In this document: in pieces, positions 30,158-40,154 of the stretch
How positions within the stretch are numbered: the stretch's first letter is position 1
Layout: every line of letters begins with the position of its first letter
Assembly: GCA_030433005.1 (NCBI GenBank)
Contig: JAUILQ010000015.1
Coordinates: forward strand, 1-64,000
Source of the DNA: Alphaproteobacteria bacterium
GTDB lineage: Bacteria > Pseudomonadota > Alphaproteobacteria > Kiloniellales > DSM-21159
DNA: 64,000 nucleotides
Direction of reading: 5' to 3'
The notes under the pieces: generated by a model
The model's database searches: none
What the model saw: only the letters and a program-made list of their open reading frames with translations
Told to the model about the DNA's origin: nothing
Program-made: the position numbers and the translations under genes

Positions 30158-30541
30158 ATGGTTGCCTACATCGCCTACCTGCGGAAGGACGCGGACAGCG
30201 ACTACGGCGTCGAGTTCCCGGACCTGCCCGGCTGCGTCAGCGCCGGCCGCACCCTGGACGAGGCGCGGGCCATGGCGGCCGAAGCCCTGGCGGGCCACGT
30301 CGCCGCGCTCGAGGCGGAGGGCGACCCGGTGCCGCCGCCCTCCACGATGGAAGCGCTGCGGGACGACGCGGAGCGCGGCGAGGCGGTGCTGATCCTGGTC
30401 GACCTCGACCCCGGCCTGCTCAAGTCGGAGCGGGTCAACGTCATGATCCCGCGCCACCTGCTCGGCCGCATCGACGCCGCCAGCGGCGGCAACCGCTCGC
30501 GCTTCCTCGTCGAGGCGGCCGAGAAGAAGCTGGCGCAGTGA
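30158..30541 (+). CDS. hicB: Type II antitoxin HicB
   Basis: 127 residues. The N-terminal degraded-RNase-H-like domain shows DSDYGVEFPDLPGCVSAG and TLDEARAMAAEAL, the HicB signature. The C-terminal part (SERVNVMIPRHLLGRIDAASGGNRSRFLVEAA) is a ribbon-helix-helix DNA-binding domain, which would bind the operator upstream of hicA. GAGGTGAG serves as ribosome site and overlaps the hicA stop. It neutralises HicA and autoregulates the pair. Confidence 0.92.
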   Translation: MVAYIAYLRKDADSDYGVEFPDLPGCVSAGRTLDEARAMAAEALAGHVAALEAEGDPVPPPSTMEALRDDAERGEAVLILVDLDPGLLKSERVNVMIPRHLLGRIDAASGGNRSRFLVEAAEKKLAQ

Positions 30542-30556
30542 CGCCGAGGCCGGCCG

Positions 30557-31066
30557 TCAGCCCGCGCCGAGGGGCGGGCTGAGCAGCAACTGCCAGCGCG
30601 GCCCGCGGGCCGGCGCGGGCGCGAAGCCGAGCTTCTCGTAGAACTGGCGGGCGCGCGCGTTGCCCGCCGCCGTGCCGACGGTGACGCGGCCGCAGTCCAG
30701 GCTTTCGGCTTGGCGCAGCACCGCGGCGACCAGGGCGCGGCCGATGCCCTGTCCGCGCCAGTCGGGCGCGACGTAGAGGCAACCGAGGTCGAGGCACCGC
30801 TCGGCGAAGGGCGCGCGATAGTGGCGGCCGACGACGGCGCAGCCGACCGGCGCGCCCCCGGCCTCGGCGACCAGGGCACTGGCCCAGGCCTCGCTGCCCA
30901 GGACGTCCCACTCGACGTCGGGCAGGGCCAGGCTCGCGCGCTCGCCGTGGTGCTCGGCGAGCCGGCGGATCATGCGCAGCAGCGCGCCGGCGTCCGCGTG
31001 GCGGGCCGGGCGGATCCGCACCTCGGCGGGCGGCAGGGGATCGGAAAGAATCGAGTCTCTGGGCAT
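30557..31066 (-). CDS. GNAT-family N-acetyltransferase
   Basis: 169-residue acetyltransferase. The acetyl-CoA site is LYVAPDWRGQGIGRALVAAVL (motif A, R/Q-x-x-G-x-G/A). Motif B is GNARARQFYEKLGF with the conserved Tyr. The N-terminal VRIRPARHADAGALLRMIRRLAEHHG resembles diamine or aminoalkyl acetyltransferases, but the acceptor is unknown. The gene has the opposite orientation to hicB, with which it converges (15 bp apart). Confidence 0.87.
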   Translation of the reverse strand: MPRDSILSDPLPPAEVRIRPARHADAGALLRMIRRLAEHHGERASLALPDVEWDVLGSEAWASALVAEAGGAPVGCAVVGRHYRAPFAERCLDLGCLYVAPDWRGQGIGRALVAAVLRQAESLDCGRVTVGTAAGNARARQFYEKLGFAPAPARGPRWQLLLSPPLGAG

Positions 31067-31101
31067 CGCGGCGGTTCCTTCGGCTCGCCGCCGCCGGGGC
31101 C

Positions 31102-31142
31102 CTGAAACGAGAAATGCCGCCTCGGCGGCGGCATCGTTTCAG
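31102..31142 (-). terminator. Intrinsic terminator for the CoA-binding protein gene
   Basis: On the minus strand, ATGCCGCC pairs with GGCGGCAT around a 5-nt loop, and TTTCTCGTTT follows directly. An outer pairing (CTGAAACG with CGTTTCAG) flanks it. It lies downstream of the gene at 31269-31769 and before the GNAT gene, so it probably separates two transcription units. Confidence 0.7.
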
Positions 31143-31268
31143 ACAGATCGAAGCGTGCCGCGTCCTATGGATGCAGCGTAAAATACCAGTGCCGGAGGGC
31201 GAGGCGCTCGATCATGGCGCGACTATCGCCCGACGCCGCGTCGCGGTCAATCGTCCTGAGCGGGACCG

Positions 31269-31769
31269 TCAGGCGACGCGCAGGCGCCGGCGCTTGGCGG
31301 TGATGACCTTTGAGTCGAAGCCGGCCCAGGAGAGCTCGCTGTTGAGCCGACCGAACTCGATCTTCGGGCAGCGGTCCATGACGACCTTGAGGCCGGCCGC
31401 CTCGGCGCGCCGGGCGGCGGCGTCGTTGCGCACGCCGAGCTGCATCCAGACGCACTTGATGCCCTTCTCGGCCTTCAGCCGGACCGCCTCGTCGGCGACC
31501 GCCCCGGCGGCCTCGGAATTGCGGAACACGTCGACCATCTCGAAGCGGCCGGGGATCGAGGCGAGATCGGCGTAGACCGTCTCGCCGAGGATCTCCTTGC
31601 CGGCGTGGCCGGGGTTGACCGGGATCACGCGATAGCCCTTCTCCTGCAGGTACTTCATGGCGAAGAAGGAGGGGCGGTTCCACTTCGGGCTGGCGCCGAC
31701 CATGGCGATGGTCCGCGTCTCCTGCAGGATGCCCAGGATGTAGCCGTCGTTGTAGGCGTCGTGGTTCAT
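31269..31769 (-). CDS. CoA-binding domain protein (YccU-like)
   Basis: 166-residue single-domain protein with the Rossmann-type CoA-binding fold of succinyl-CoA synthetase alpha subunits. Marks are TIAMVGASPKWNRPSFFAMKYLQ, YRVIPVNPGHAGKEILGETVYADL, VDVFRNSEAAG and the terminal CPKIEFGRL. Stand-alone members such as YccU have no agreed function. It lies between ilvA and the GNAT gene on the minus strand. Confidence 0.88.
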   Translation of the reverse strand: MNHDAYNDGYILGILQETRTIAMVGASPKWNRPSFFAMKYLQEKGYRVIPVNPGHAGKEILGETVYADLASIPGRFEMVDVFRNSEAAGAVADEAVRLKAEKGIKCVWMQLGVRNDAAARRAEAAGLKVVMDRCPKIEFGRLNSELSWAGFDSKVITAKRRRLRVA

Positions 31770-31833
31770 GGGGCGGAGCCTAGCCGCTCGGGCGCCGGCT
31801 TCCTAGCCGGTGAGTGGTCGCAGGCGGCTCCCT

Positions 31834-31865
31834 CCCGTCATCCCCGCCTCCGCGGGGATGACGGG
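31834..31865. repeat. Palindromic repeat, CGTCA-hairpin family
   Basis: A perfect 14-bp hairpin (CCCGTCATCCCCGC, loop CTCC, then complement) lies 23 bp downstream of ilvA. It has no T tract. Its pattern CGTCAyyCyCGC-N4-GCGrGrrTGACG recurs at 37133 and 38264-38373, which marks a dispersed repeat family rather than a simple terminator. Confidence 0.85.
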
Positions 31866-31888
31866 GTGTGTGAGCGCCGGCTCCCGCC

Positions 31889-33118
31889 TCACACGCTGCC
31901 GTCGATCGACTTGGTCGAGAGCACGCGGCTGGAAAAGCCGGCTTCCTTGAGGCCCTCGACGATCTCGGCGACGTGCTCCGTGTTGCGGGTCTCGACGATG
32001 CAGTCGATGTCGGCCTGCTTGGCCGGCACGTCGGCGAAGAGCCGCTGGTGCACGACCTCGACGATGTTGCCGCCCGACTTGCCGATGACCTGGGCGAGGC
32101 GCGCCAGCGTGCCCGGCTGGTCGATGATCGAGACGCGCAGCCGCACGATCCGGCCGTCGCGCACCAGGGCGCGGTTGAGCACGCCGGAGAGCAGCCGCAC
32201 GTCGATGTTGCCGCCGCAGATCACGGTCGCGACGCGCCGCCCCTTGAAGCGCTCCGCCTGGCCGAGCAGGGCGGCGACGCCGGCCGCGCCGGCGCCCTCG
32301 GCGACGACCTTCTGCAGCTCGGCGAGGCTGGAGACCGCGATCTCAAGCTCGCTCTCGCTGACCAGCAGGATGTCGGAGACCAGGGCGCGGATGATCTCGC
32401 GGGTCAGCTTGCCCGGAGTCTTGACGGCGATGCCGTCGGCCAGCGTGGTGCCGCCGGCGCGCGGCTGCTCGCCCCGCAGCACCTGCTTCATCGAGGGGAA
32501 GAGCTCCGCCTCGACGCCGACCAGCTCGGTCTCCGGGCTCAGCGCCTTGACCGCCGTCGCGATGCCGCCCATCAGGCCGCCGCCGCCGATCGGCACCACG
32601 ACGCAGTCGAGCTCCGGCCGGTCCTCGAGCAGCTCCAGGCCGATGGTGCCCTGGCCGGCGATGATCTTCGGGTCGTCGTAGGGATGCACCCAGACCCGGC
32701 CCTCGCGCTCGGCGATCTCCAGGCCGGCCTCGTAGGAGGCGTCGAGCGTCTCGCCGGCGAGCACCACCTTGGCGCCCAGCGCACGGGTCCGCGAGACCTT
32801 GGTGAAGGGCGCGAAGACCGGCATCACGATGGTCGCCGGAATGCCCAGGCGCGTGGCGTGGTGGGCGACGCCCTGGGCGTGGTTGCCGGCCGACATGGCG
32901 ATGACGCCGCGCCTGCGCTCCTCCTCGGAGAGACTGAGCAGCTTGACCAGCGCGCCGCGGTCCTTGAAGGAGCCGGTGAACTGCAGGTTCTCCAGCTTCA
33001 GCCAGAGCTCGCAGCCGATCAGCTCGCCGAGGCGCCGGGCCTCGATGGTCGGCGTGCGCACGACCTGGCCGGCGAGCTGCCCGGCGGCCGCGTGGATATC
33101 GTCGATGGTGACGGTCAA
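31889..33118 (-). CDS. ilvA: Threonine ammonia-lyase (catabolic/medium type with ACT domain)
   Basis: 409-residue PLP enzyme that deaminates threonine to 2-oxobutyrate and ammonia. The PLP lysine is K52 in TGSFKDRGA, and the phosphate-binding loop is IGGGGLMGG. Residues from about 330 form one ACT regulatory domain (RLRVSIIDQPGTLARLAQVIG), the medium architecture between TdcB and biosynthetic two-ACT IlvA. The start is TTG, with GGAG about 9 bases upstream. Serine deamination is also possible in this family. Confidence 0.92.
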   Translation of the reverse strand: MTVTIDDIHAAAGQLAGQVVRTPTIEARRLGELIGCELWLKLENLQFTGSFKDRGALVKLLSLSEEERRRGVIAMSAGNHAQGVAHHATRLGIPATIVMPVFAPFTKVSRTRALGAKVVLAGETLDASYEAGLEIAEREGRVWVHPYDDPKIIAGQGTIGLELLEDRPELDCVVVPIGGGGLMGGIATAVKALSPETELVGVEAELFPSMKQVLRGEQPRAGGTTLADGIAVKTPGKLTREIIRALVSDILLVSESELEIAVSSLAELQKVVAEGAGAAGVAALLGQAERFKGRRVATVICGGNIDVRLLSGVLNRALVRDGRIVRLRVSIIDQPGTLARLAQVIGKSGGNIVEVVHQRLFADVPAKQADIDCIVETRNTEHVAEIVEGLKEAGFSSRVLSTKSIDGSV

Positions 33119-33142
33119 GGTGTTGCTCCCCGGATGGCGGTC

Positions 33143-33214
33143 CCGGCCCGCTCCCCCACCCGGCCACGCATACCAGGATACTGTCGTGGGTGGCCGGGTG
33201 GGGGAGCGGGCCGG
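33143..33214. repeat. Perfect 24-bp inverted repeat
   Basis: CCGGCCCGCTCCCCCACCCG plus CCA (33143-33166, one G between) is exactly mirrored by its complement at 33191-33214, with a 24-nt less GC-rich loop. It lies between the acylase stop and ilvA start on the minus strand. A terminator is possible but no T tract follows; a mobile palindromic element is equally likely. Confidence 0.85.
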
Positions 33215-33239
33215 AACCGGAGCGCCCTGGCGCTCCAGT

Positions 33240-35600
33240 CTACTGCGGACGAAGCACCAGCACGTCGGCCGACTCTCGTTCGGGTGCGACCAGTTCGACC
33301 GTCTTGCCGTCGCGCCAGCGCGCCAGGAAGTCGCCGTAGTGCGGCGACAGCGGGTTGCCGGACTGGCCGCTGTCGATGACGAAGCGCGAGGCCTCGAGGT
33401 CGGAGAGGTCGAAGACGGCGCGCAGGCCGGGCCCGTGGACGTGGCGGAACAGCCGGCTCTCGTCGCCGAACACCGGCGTGCCGCGGTCGACCGTGTCGTT
33501 GCCGCCGCCGGTCGGGATCGACAGCGTCGTGAGGTCGCCCAGCACCGGCAGGTACTTGAGCAGCGGATGGCCCAGCTCGGCGCGGTGGAAGTCGCCCCAG
33601 CGCCAGTCCGCCGGGTCGCCCTCGGCGCCGTTGCGGCGCAGCAGGGCGAGGGCCTCGACGAGGCTCTTCCTGAGGGCCTCGTCGCAGTCCGCGGCCTGGC
33701 CCCGGCACCAGCGCGGCGAGTCGGTCAGCACGCGGGCGATCGTCTCGGGCCGCCAGAAGGCGATCTCGTCGTAGGCGGCGCCCAGCTCGTCGGCGAACAG
33801 CAGGCGCGTCAGCTCGCGCAGCCAGGCGTGGTAGAGCAGCGGCTCCGGCCGCTCGCGGTCCATGGTGCCGTCCCAGTCGGCAAGCAGGGCGTGGGCCTCG
33901 GCCGCCTCGCCGGCCTCGGGCTCGGCGGCGAGCAGCAGCGGCAGCAGGCGCCGTGCCGAGACCGAGCGCTCGTCGAGCTGCAGGGCGGCGGCGTCGTCGG
34001 GGCCGTGCTCGGCATCGGCTTCCAGCACCTCGGCGATGCGGCGGTAGCGCGCCGGGCTCTGCCACTCGCTGGCGATCGAATAGGGGTAGGCCTCGCCGAC
34101 GATGCGGTTGTTGGCGTTGGCGATCCAGCCCTGCTCGGGATTGCGCGCGTGGGGCAGCGCCTCGAAGGGGATGAAGCCCGACCAGATCGCCTCGCGCCCG
34201 GCGGTCTCGACCGGGCGGCTGCCGTCGTAGCCCAGGCGGATCGGCACCAGTCCCGGAGACCAGAAGCCGATCGTGCCCTGGTCGTCGGCGAAGAAGACGT
34301 TCTGCTGCGGCGCGACCCAGAGGCTCATGGCCCGGCGGAAGTCGTCCCAGTCGCGCGCGCGGTTGAGCGCGACCAGCGCATCGGGCGTGCGGTCCGGCTC
34401 GCTGAGCGCCGGCCAGGCCAGGGTGGCGACCTGGTTCTCGGCGAGCTGCGGCACCTGGCCGGCCGCGGCGACGTCGCTCAGCACCGGCCCGAAGCGGCCT
34501 TCGCGCACCGTGATGGTCACCGGCTCGCCGAAGCGCACCTCGATGGTCTCCTCGCGGGTCTCGAAGGCGCGCGGGCCGTCCGGCGTCAGGTAGCGGTCCG
34601 GGTCGCCCGGCGCCAGGGTCTCGACGGCGAAGTCCTGGGTGTCCGAATGGGTCGTCGTGAAGCCCCAGGCGGCGTGGCCGTTGTGGCCGATCAGCACGAC
34701 CGGCACGCCGGGCGAGGTGGCGCCGGCGAGCACGCCCTCCGGCGTCTCCAGGCGCGCCAGGTACCAGGTCGAGGGCGCCTGCAGCGGCAGGTGCGGGTCG
34801 TTGGCCAGGACCGGCCTGCCGCTCGGCGTGCGGCTGCCGTCGACGGCCCAGACGTTGCTGGCGCCGTAGCCGGTCAGGCTCTTCGGCAGCGCCGCCAGCA
34901 GCGTGCCGCCCGACAGTCCGGCGAGGTCGCCGCCGGGGATCGTCGGCCAGTCGGCGGCCGGCTCCTCGGGGAAGAGGTCGGCCCAGTCGCCGGGCTCGAG
35001 CAGGGCGTCGAGCCGGACGTTGCGCAGCTCGTCGCGCCAGTTGCCCGAGAGGCGCAGGGCCATCAGCTTGGCCCAGAGCAGCGAGTCGGCCGGCCGCCAG
35101 GGCTCGGGGCTGCCGAGCGCCAGGAACTCCGGCGGCAGGGCGCCGGGATGGCTCTCCAGGTAGGCGTTGACGCCGGCCGCGTAGCTCTCGAGGAGTGCCA
35201 GGGTCTCCGCGTCAAGGAGCGCGAGCTGCGCCTCGGCGCGCCGCGCGATGCCGAGCGTGCGCATCAGGATGTCGATCTTCAGGGTCGGCTCGCCGGCGAC
35301 CGAGGCGAGCTCGCCGCGCGCCGCGATGCGCAGCATGACCATCTGGGCCAGGCGGTCCTGGGCGTGCGCGTAGCCGAGGCCGAAGGCGGCGTCCGTGCGG
35401 CTCTCGGCGCGCACGGTCAGCAGGCCGTCGGCGTCGCGCAGCAGCTCGACCGGTGCTTCGGCGCCGGCCACGCGGACCTCGCCCGCCGTCTCGGGCAGCG
35501 AGGTGCGCAGCCACAGCCAGCCGCCGGCCAGCACGAGCAGCAGCAGCGCCAGCAGTCCGCCCAGCAGGCGCAGGCTCCAGCGCAGGATCGGTCTCAGCAA
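33240..35600 (-). CDS. Penicillin acylase family N-terminal nucleophile hydrolase
   Basis: 786-residue precursor. A membrane anchor or signal (about residues 10-32) directs it to the periplasm. The autoprocessing site is in LTGYGASNVWAVDG, placing the new N-terminal nucleophile Ser at about residue 248 after a Gly-x break. Downstream marks include NDPHLPLQAPSTWY, GHNGHAAWGFTTTHSD and NAN-NR (WIANANNRIVG). Members hydrolyse amides such as penicillins or acyl-homoserine lactones; the real substrate is open. The start codon is TTG with GGAG upstream. Confidence 0.9.
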   Translation of the reverse strand: MLRPILRWSLRLLGGLLALLLLVLAGGWLWLRTSLPETAGEVRVAGAEAPVELLRDADGLLTVRAESRTDAAFGLGYAHAQDRLAQMVMLRIAARGELASVAGEPTLKIDILMRTLGIARRAEAQLALLDAETLALLESYAAGVNAYLESHPGALPPEFLALGSPEPWRPADSLLWAKLMALRLSGNWRDELRNVRLDALLEPGDWADLFPEEPAADWPTIPGGDLAGLSGGTLLAALPKSLTGYGASNVWAVDGSRTPSGRPVLANDPHLPLQAPSTWYLARLETPEGVLAGATSPGVPVVLIGHNGHAAWGFTTTHSDTQDFAVETLAPGDPDRYLTPDGPRAFETREETIEVRFGEPVTITVREGRFGPVLSDVAAAGQVPQLAENQVATLAWPALSEPDRTPDALVALNRARDWDDFRRAMSLWVAPQQNVFFADDQGTIGFWSPGLVPIRLGYDGSRPVETAGREAIWSGFIPFEALPHARNPEQGWIANANNRIVGEAYPYSIASEWQSPARYRRIAEVLEADAEHGPDDAAALQLDERSVSARRLLPLLLAAEPEAGEAAEAHALLADWDGTMDRERPEPLLYHAWLRELTRLLFADELGAAYDEIAFWRPETIARVLTDSPRWCRGQAADCDEALRKSLVEALALLRRNGAEGDPADWRWGDFHRAELGHPLLKYLPVLGDLTTLSIPTGGGNDTVDRGTPVFGDESRLFRHVHGPGLRAVFDLSDLEASRFVIDSGQSGNPLSPHYGDFLARWRDGKTVELVAPERESADVLVLRPQ

Positions 35601-35727
35601 GCAGGGGCTCCGGGGTCGGGGAGGGGGCGGGATCGGAGGCGGGCGTCGCCGGCCGGCGACGCCCGGAACGAAGATAGGTCAGCCGGCCGCACGATCCAAT
35701 CGCGGCGCGCCCTCCGATCGCCCTGGC

Positions 35728-37008
35728 TCAGGCCAGCTGCTCGTCCTTGGTCTCGCGGATCAGGAAGAGCGCGGTCAGCAGCGAGATCGCGCCGGCCGCG
35801 GCGACGTACCAGCCCGGCGCCACGGGATCGCCGGTCGCCACGATCAGCCAGGCGACGATCATCGGCGTGGTGCCGCCGAACAGGCCGATCGCCGCGTTGT
35901 AGGCGAAGGCGAGCCCGGTGCAGCGCACCGCCTTGGGCATCAGCTCGACGTTGGCGGCGACGATGCCGCCGTTGAGCAGCGCCACGCCGAGAGCCAGGCC
36001 GACCTCGCCGAGGAAGATGAGCGCCGGGTCGCTGCCGTGGATCAGGTGATAGAGCGGCACCGCGCCCAGGGTGAAGAGGGCGGCGCCGGCGACGATCATC
36101 GGCCGCCGCCCGACCCGCTCGGCGAGCAGCGCGGCGAGCGGCACGAAGACCAGCAGCAGCGCCATCGCCGCGGTGTTGATGTCGAAGGCGATGCGCTCTT
36201 GCAGCCCGTCGATCTCCTTGAGGTAGGTGACCGAGTAGACGAAGGCGGCGTAGAAGCTGACGCCGTTGACCAGGTTGAGCAGCACGACCCGCAGCACCGC
36301 GCCGCGGTACCGGCCGAAGGTGTCGCGCAGGGGCGCCTTCGCTGCTTCGGGCGGCGCCTCCTCGGCCATGCCGCGGCGCAGGAACCAGCCGCTGACCGCG
36401 ACCAGCGCGCCGAGGGCGAAGGGCAGGCGCCAGCCCCAGGCCTGGACCTCGGCGTCGCTCAGCAGGTTGGTCAGCACCAGGCCGGCCGCCGAGCCGAGCA
36501 GGATGCCGGCGACCGCGCCCCACAGCGACCAGGAGGCGTAGAAGGCGCGGCGGCCGCGCGGCGCCTTCTCGGCCAGGAACACGACCGACCCGGTGTACTC
36601 GCCGCCGACCGAGAGGCCCTGGACGATGCGCAGCAGCACGATCAGCACCGGCGCGGCGAGGCCGATGGCCTCGTAGGTCGGCAGCAAGGCGATGGCGACC
36701 GTCGGCACCGCCATGCAGACGACCGACAGCGTCAGCGCCCGGCGCCGCCCGACCAGGTCGCCGATGCGCCCGAAGATCAGGCCGCCGAAGGGGCGTGCCA
36801 GGAAGCCGGCGGCGAAGGCGCCGAAGGCTGCGATCACCGAGACTGCCGGATCCTCGGAGGGGAAGAAGAGGGCGCCGATGACCGTCGCGAAGTAGCCGTA
36901 GACCGCGAAGTCGTACCACTCCATGACGTTGCCGATCAGCCCGGCGAGGATCGTGGTGCGCGCGCTCGGCCCGGCGCCCGGCGGCGCCGCGGCGGCGATC
37001 GTCGACAT
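35728..37008 (-). CDS. MFS transporter, metabolite:H+ symporter (MHS/ProP-like) family
   Basis: 426-residue permease with 12 helices. The N-terminus LAGLIGNVMEWYDFAVYGYFATVIG is diagnostic of the MHS family (ProP, KgtP, shikimate carriers). GRIGDLVGRRRAL is the loop 2-3 motif, and LRIVQGLSVGGEYTGSVVFLAE follows in helix 4. The gene sits immediately downstream of a proline-racemase-family enzyme gene on the same strand, so a proline- or hydroxyproline-like substrate is a reasonable guess. Confidence 0.92.
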   Translation of the reverse strand: MSTIAAAAPPGAGPSARTTILAGLIGNVMEWYDFAVYGYFATVIGALFFPSEDPAVSVIAAFGAFAAGFLARPFGGLIFGRIGDLVGRRRALTLSVVCMAVPTVAIALLPTYEAIGLAAPVLIVLLRIVQGLSVGGEYTGSVVFLAEKAPRGRRAFYASWSLWGAVAGILLGSAAGLVLTNLLSDAEVQAWGWRLPFALGALVAVSGWFLRRGMAEEAPPEAAKAPLRDTFGRYRGAVLRVVLLNLVNGVSFYAAFVYSVTYLKEIDGLQERIAFDINTAAMALLLVFVPLAALLAERVGRRPMIVAGAALFTLGAVPLYHLIHGSDPALIFLGEVGLALGVALLNGGIVAANVELMPKAVRCTGLAFAYNAAIGLFGGTTPMIVAWLIVATGDPVAPGWYVAAAGAISLLTALFLIRETKDEQLA

Positions 37009-37132
37009 GGCAAAGGCCCCCCTTCCGTCCGACGTCAGCCGCCACCTTGCCCCGCCGCCGGACCGGAGGCCAGTGAAGGATCGGTAAGGGGGGCGGGCCG
37101 TGCGTCTTCCCCTTCGTCGCCCCGAACGGACT

Positions 37133-37160
37133 CGTCACCCTCGCCTTCGCGAGGGTGACG
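37133..37160. repeat. Palindromic repeat, CGTCA-hairpin family
   Basis: Perfect 12-bp hairpin CGTCACCCTCGC, loop CTTC, GCGAGGGTGACG. Outer sequences TGCGTCTTCCCC (37101) and GGGGAAGAACGCA (37159 onward) can also pair with one bulge. It lies between the MHS transporter and the racemase-family gene. Confidence 0.8.
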
Positions 37161-37184
37161 GGGAAGAACGCAGAGGGCAGGCCC

Positions 37185-38231
37185 CTAATCCAGGGCGCGG
37201 TACCAGGTGTCGGAGAGGGTGTAGCCGGCCGGGAAGGGGTCGCTCGGGTCGAGGACGTAGCGGTGGTGGCCGGAGATCCAGGCGCGGCCGGAGATCGAGG
37301 GCACGACGGCCGGGATCCCGCCGACCTCGCTCAGCCGCTCGATGCGGCAGTGGAACTCGGTGTCGATGATCGAGCGGCCGACGAAGGGCTCGCCGACGCC
37401 GATCGCCCCGCGCGCGTGCAGCACGGCGAGGCGCGCCGAGCAGCCGGTGCCGGTCGGGCTGCGGTCGAGCTTGCCGGGCGAGATCACCACGGTGTTCTTG
37501 CCCACCGTCCGGCCCTCGGCGTCGCTGACCGTCGGCAGGGTGAACTGCACGAAGGAGACGAAGTCGATCGCCGGGTTCTCCGGGTGGCGGAAGGCGAGCT
37601 GGGCGTTGACCGCCGCCTTGATCGCCTCGCCGGCCTCGACCAGGCGCCGCGCCTCGCCGCGCTCCAGGGCGAAGCCGAGCGCGCGGGCGTCGACCAGGGC
37701 GAAGGAGTCGCCCCCGTAGGCGAGGTCGACGTCGACCCGGCCGAGCCCCGGCACCTCGACGGCGGCACCCAGCTCGAGCGCGAAGGAGGGGACGTTGGTG
37801 ACGGTGATGCGCTCGGCCTTGCCGTTCCGGCACTGCGCGACGACCTCGACCAGGCCGCCGGGCGCCTCCAGGGTGAGGCGCGTCTCGGGTTCGGTCATCG
37901 CGACGCGGCCGGTCTCGAGCAGCACCGTGGCGACGCAGATCGAGTTGGAGCCGGACATCGGCGGGTAGTCGGCCGGCTCCATGACGATGAAGGCGGCGTC
38001 GGCGCGCGGATCCTTGGGCGGCACCAGCAGGTTGAGGTGCACGAAGGCGCCGCCGCGCGGCTCGAACAGCAGCAGGCGGCGCAGCGCGTCGCCCTGCTCC
38101 TTGAGCCAGGTGCGCTGGTCCCAGAGGGTGTCGCCCGGCGGCGGCTCGACGCCGCCGACGATGACCCGGCCGACCTCGCCCTCGGCGTGGCAGCCGACGA
38201 CCTCGATGGCGGTGGGGTCGAAGAAGGTCAT
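37185..38231 (-). CDS. Proline racemase/hydroxyproline epimerase superfamily enzyme with Ser/Thr active-site pair
   Basis: 348-residue member of the proline racemase superfamily, which includes 4-hydroxyproline 2-epimerase and trans-3-hydroxyproline dehydratase. In the first active-site loop the usual MCGH is MSGSNSI (S93 in the Cys position). In the second loop the usual SPCGTG is [11 protein letters not shown] (T260 in the Cys position). Both catalytic cysteines therefore appear replaced. Thr at the second site is characteristic of trans-3-hydroxyproline dehydratases, while Ser at the first is seen in some epimerase-type members. The flanking aldehyde dehydrogenase and MHS transporter genes suggest amino- or hydroxy-acid catabolism. 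Confidence 0.85.
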   Translation of the reverse strand: MTFFDPTAIEVVGCHAEGEVGRVIVGGVEPPPGDTLWDQRTWLKEQGDALRRLLLFEPRGGAFVHLNLLVPPKDPRADAAFIVMEPADYPPMSGSNSICVATVLLETGRVAMTEPETRLTLEAPGGLVEVVAQCRNGKAERITVTNVPSFALELGAAVEVPGLGRVDVDLAYGGDSFALVDARALGFALERGEARRLVEAGEAIKAAVNAQLAFRHPENPAIDFVSFVQFTLPTVSDAEGRTVGKNTVVISPGKLDRSPTGTGCSARLAVLHARGAIGVGEPFVGRSIIDTEFHCRIERLSEVGGIPAVVPSISGRAWISGHHRYVLDPSDPFPAGYTLSDTWYRALD

Positions 38232-38263
38232 GGGGGCTCCCGGTTTGCTGGGGGGCCCTTCAT

Positions 38264-38420
38264 CGTCATTCCCGCGCAGGCGGGAATCCAGAGAAAGGCG
38301 ACGAAGGTACGGACTGCCGCAGGTCCGGGCGGGCCGCGCTGGTCTCTGGACCCTCGCTTTCGCGAGGGTGACGAAGGGGGGCGAGGGTGACGACGGAGAG
38401 GCGAGGGTGACGAAGGAGGG
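38264..38420. repeat. Composite repeat: paired palindromes followed by a 19/20-bp direct repeat
   Basis: CGTCATTCCCGC-gcag-GCGGGAATCCAGAGA (38264-38294) and TCTCTGGACCCTCGC-tttc-GCGAGGGTGACG (38343-38373) form two hairpins arranged as an inverted pair. From 38362, GCGAGGGTGACGA recurs at 38362, 38381 and 38401 as a 19- to 20-bp tandem repeat. The block fills the space between the aldehyde dehydrogenase and racemase-family genes. Confidence 0.85.
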
Positions 38421-38452
38421 GCGAGGGGGAGGGGGAAGCGGTGGCCGCCGCC

Positions 38453-39991
<1,539 letters not shown>

Positions 39992-40047
39992 GGGGCGTCC
40001 TCCGGGGGGCTGTCGTTTCGCCCACTCCTAGGCCGAAGCCGCCCCCC

Positions 40048-40089
40048 GATCAATCGGGCTCGATCAATCGGGCTCGATCAGTCGGCCTG
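40048..40089. repeat. 14-bp tandem repeat, three copies
   Basis: GATCAATCGGGCTC occurs exactly twice (40048-40061, 40062-40075) and a third diverged copy follows (GATCAGTCGGCCTG). Each contains the small palindrome CGATCAATCG-like core. It lies downstream of the last Nif11-type gene and could end that transcript. Confidence 0.8.
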
Positions 40090-40154
40090 CGGGGCACCGG
40101 CCCGACGCTGGGCGCCGGGTCCCCCGCCGTGCTCCGCATTCGGTGCCGCGGTCA

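Noticed and set aside
31834-31865. Hairpin as a standard Rho-independent terminator of ilvA
   Set aside because: No T tract on the minus strand, and the same motif recurs elsewhere, so it was listed as a repeat.
38264-38420. Repeat block as a CRISPR array
   Set aside because: Repeats are 19-20 bp with almost no spacer and start in a palindromic element; no cas genes.
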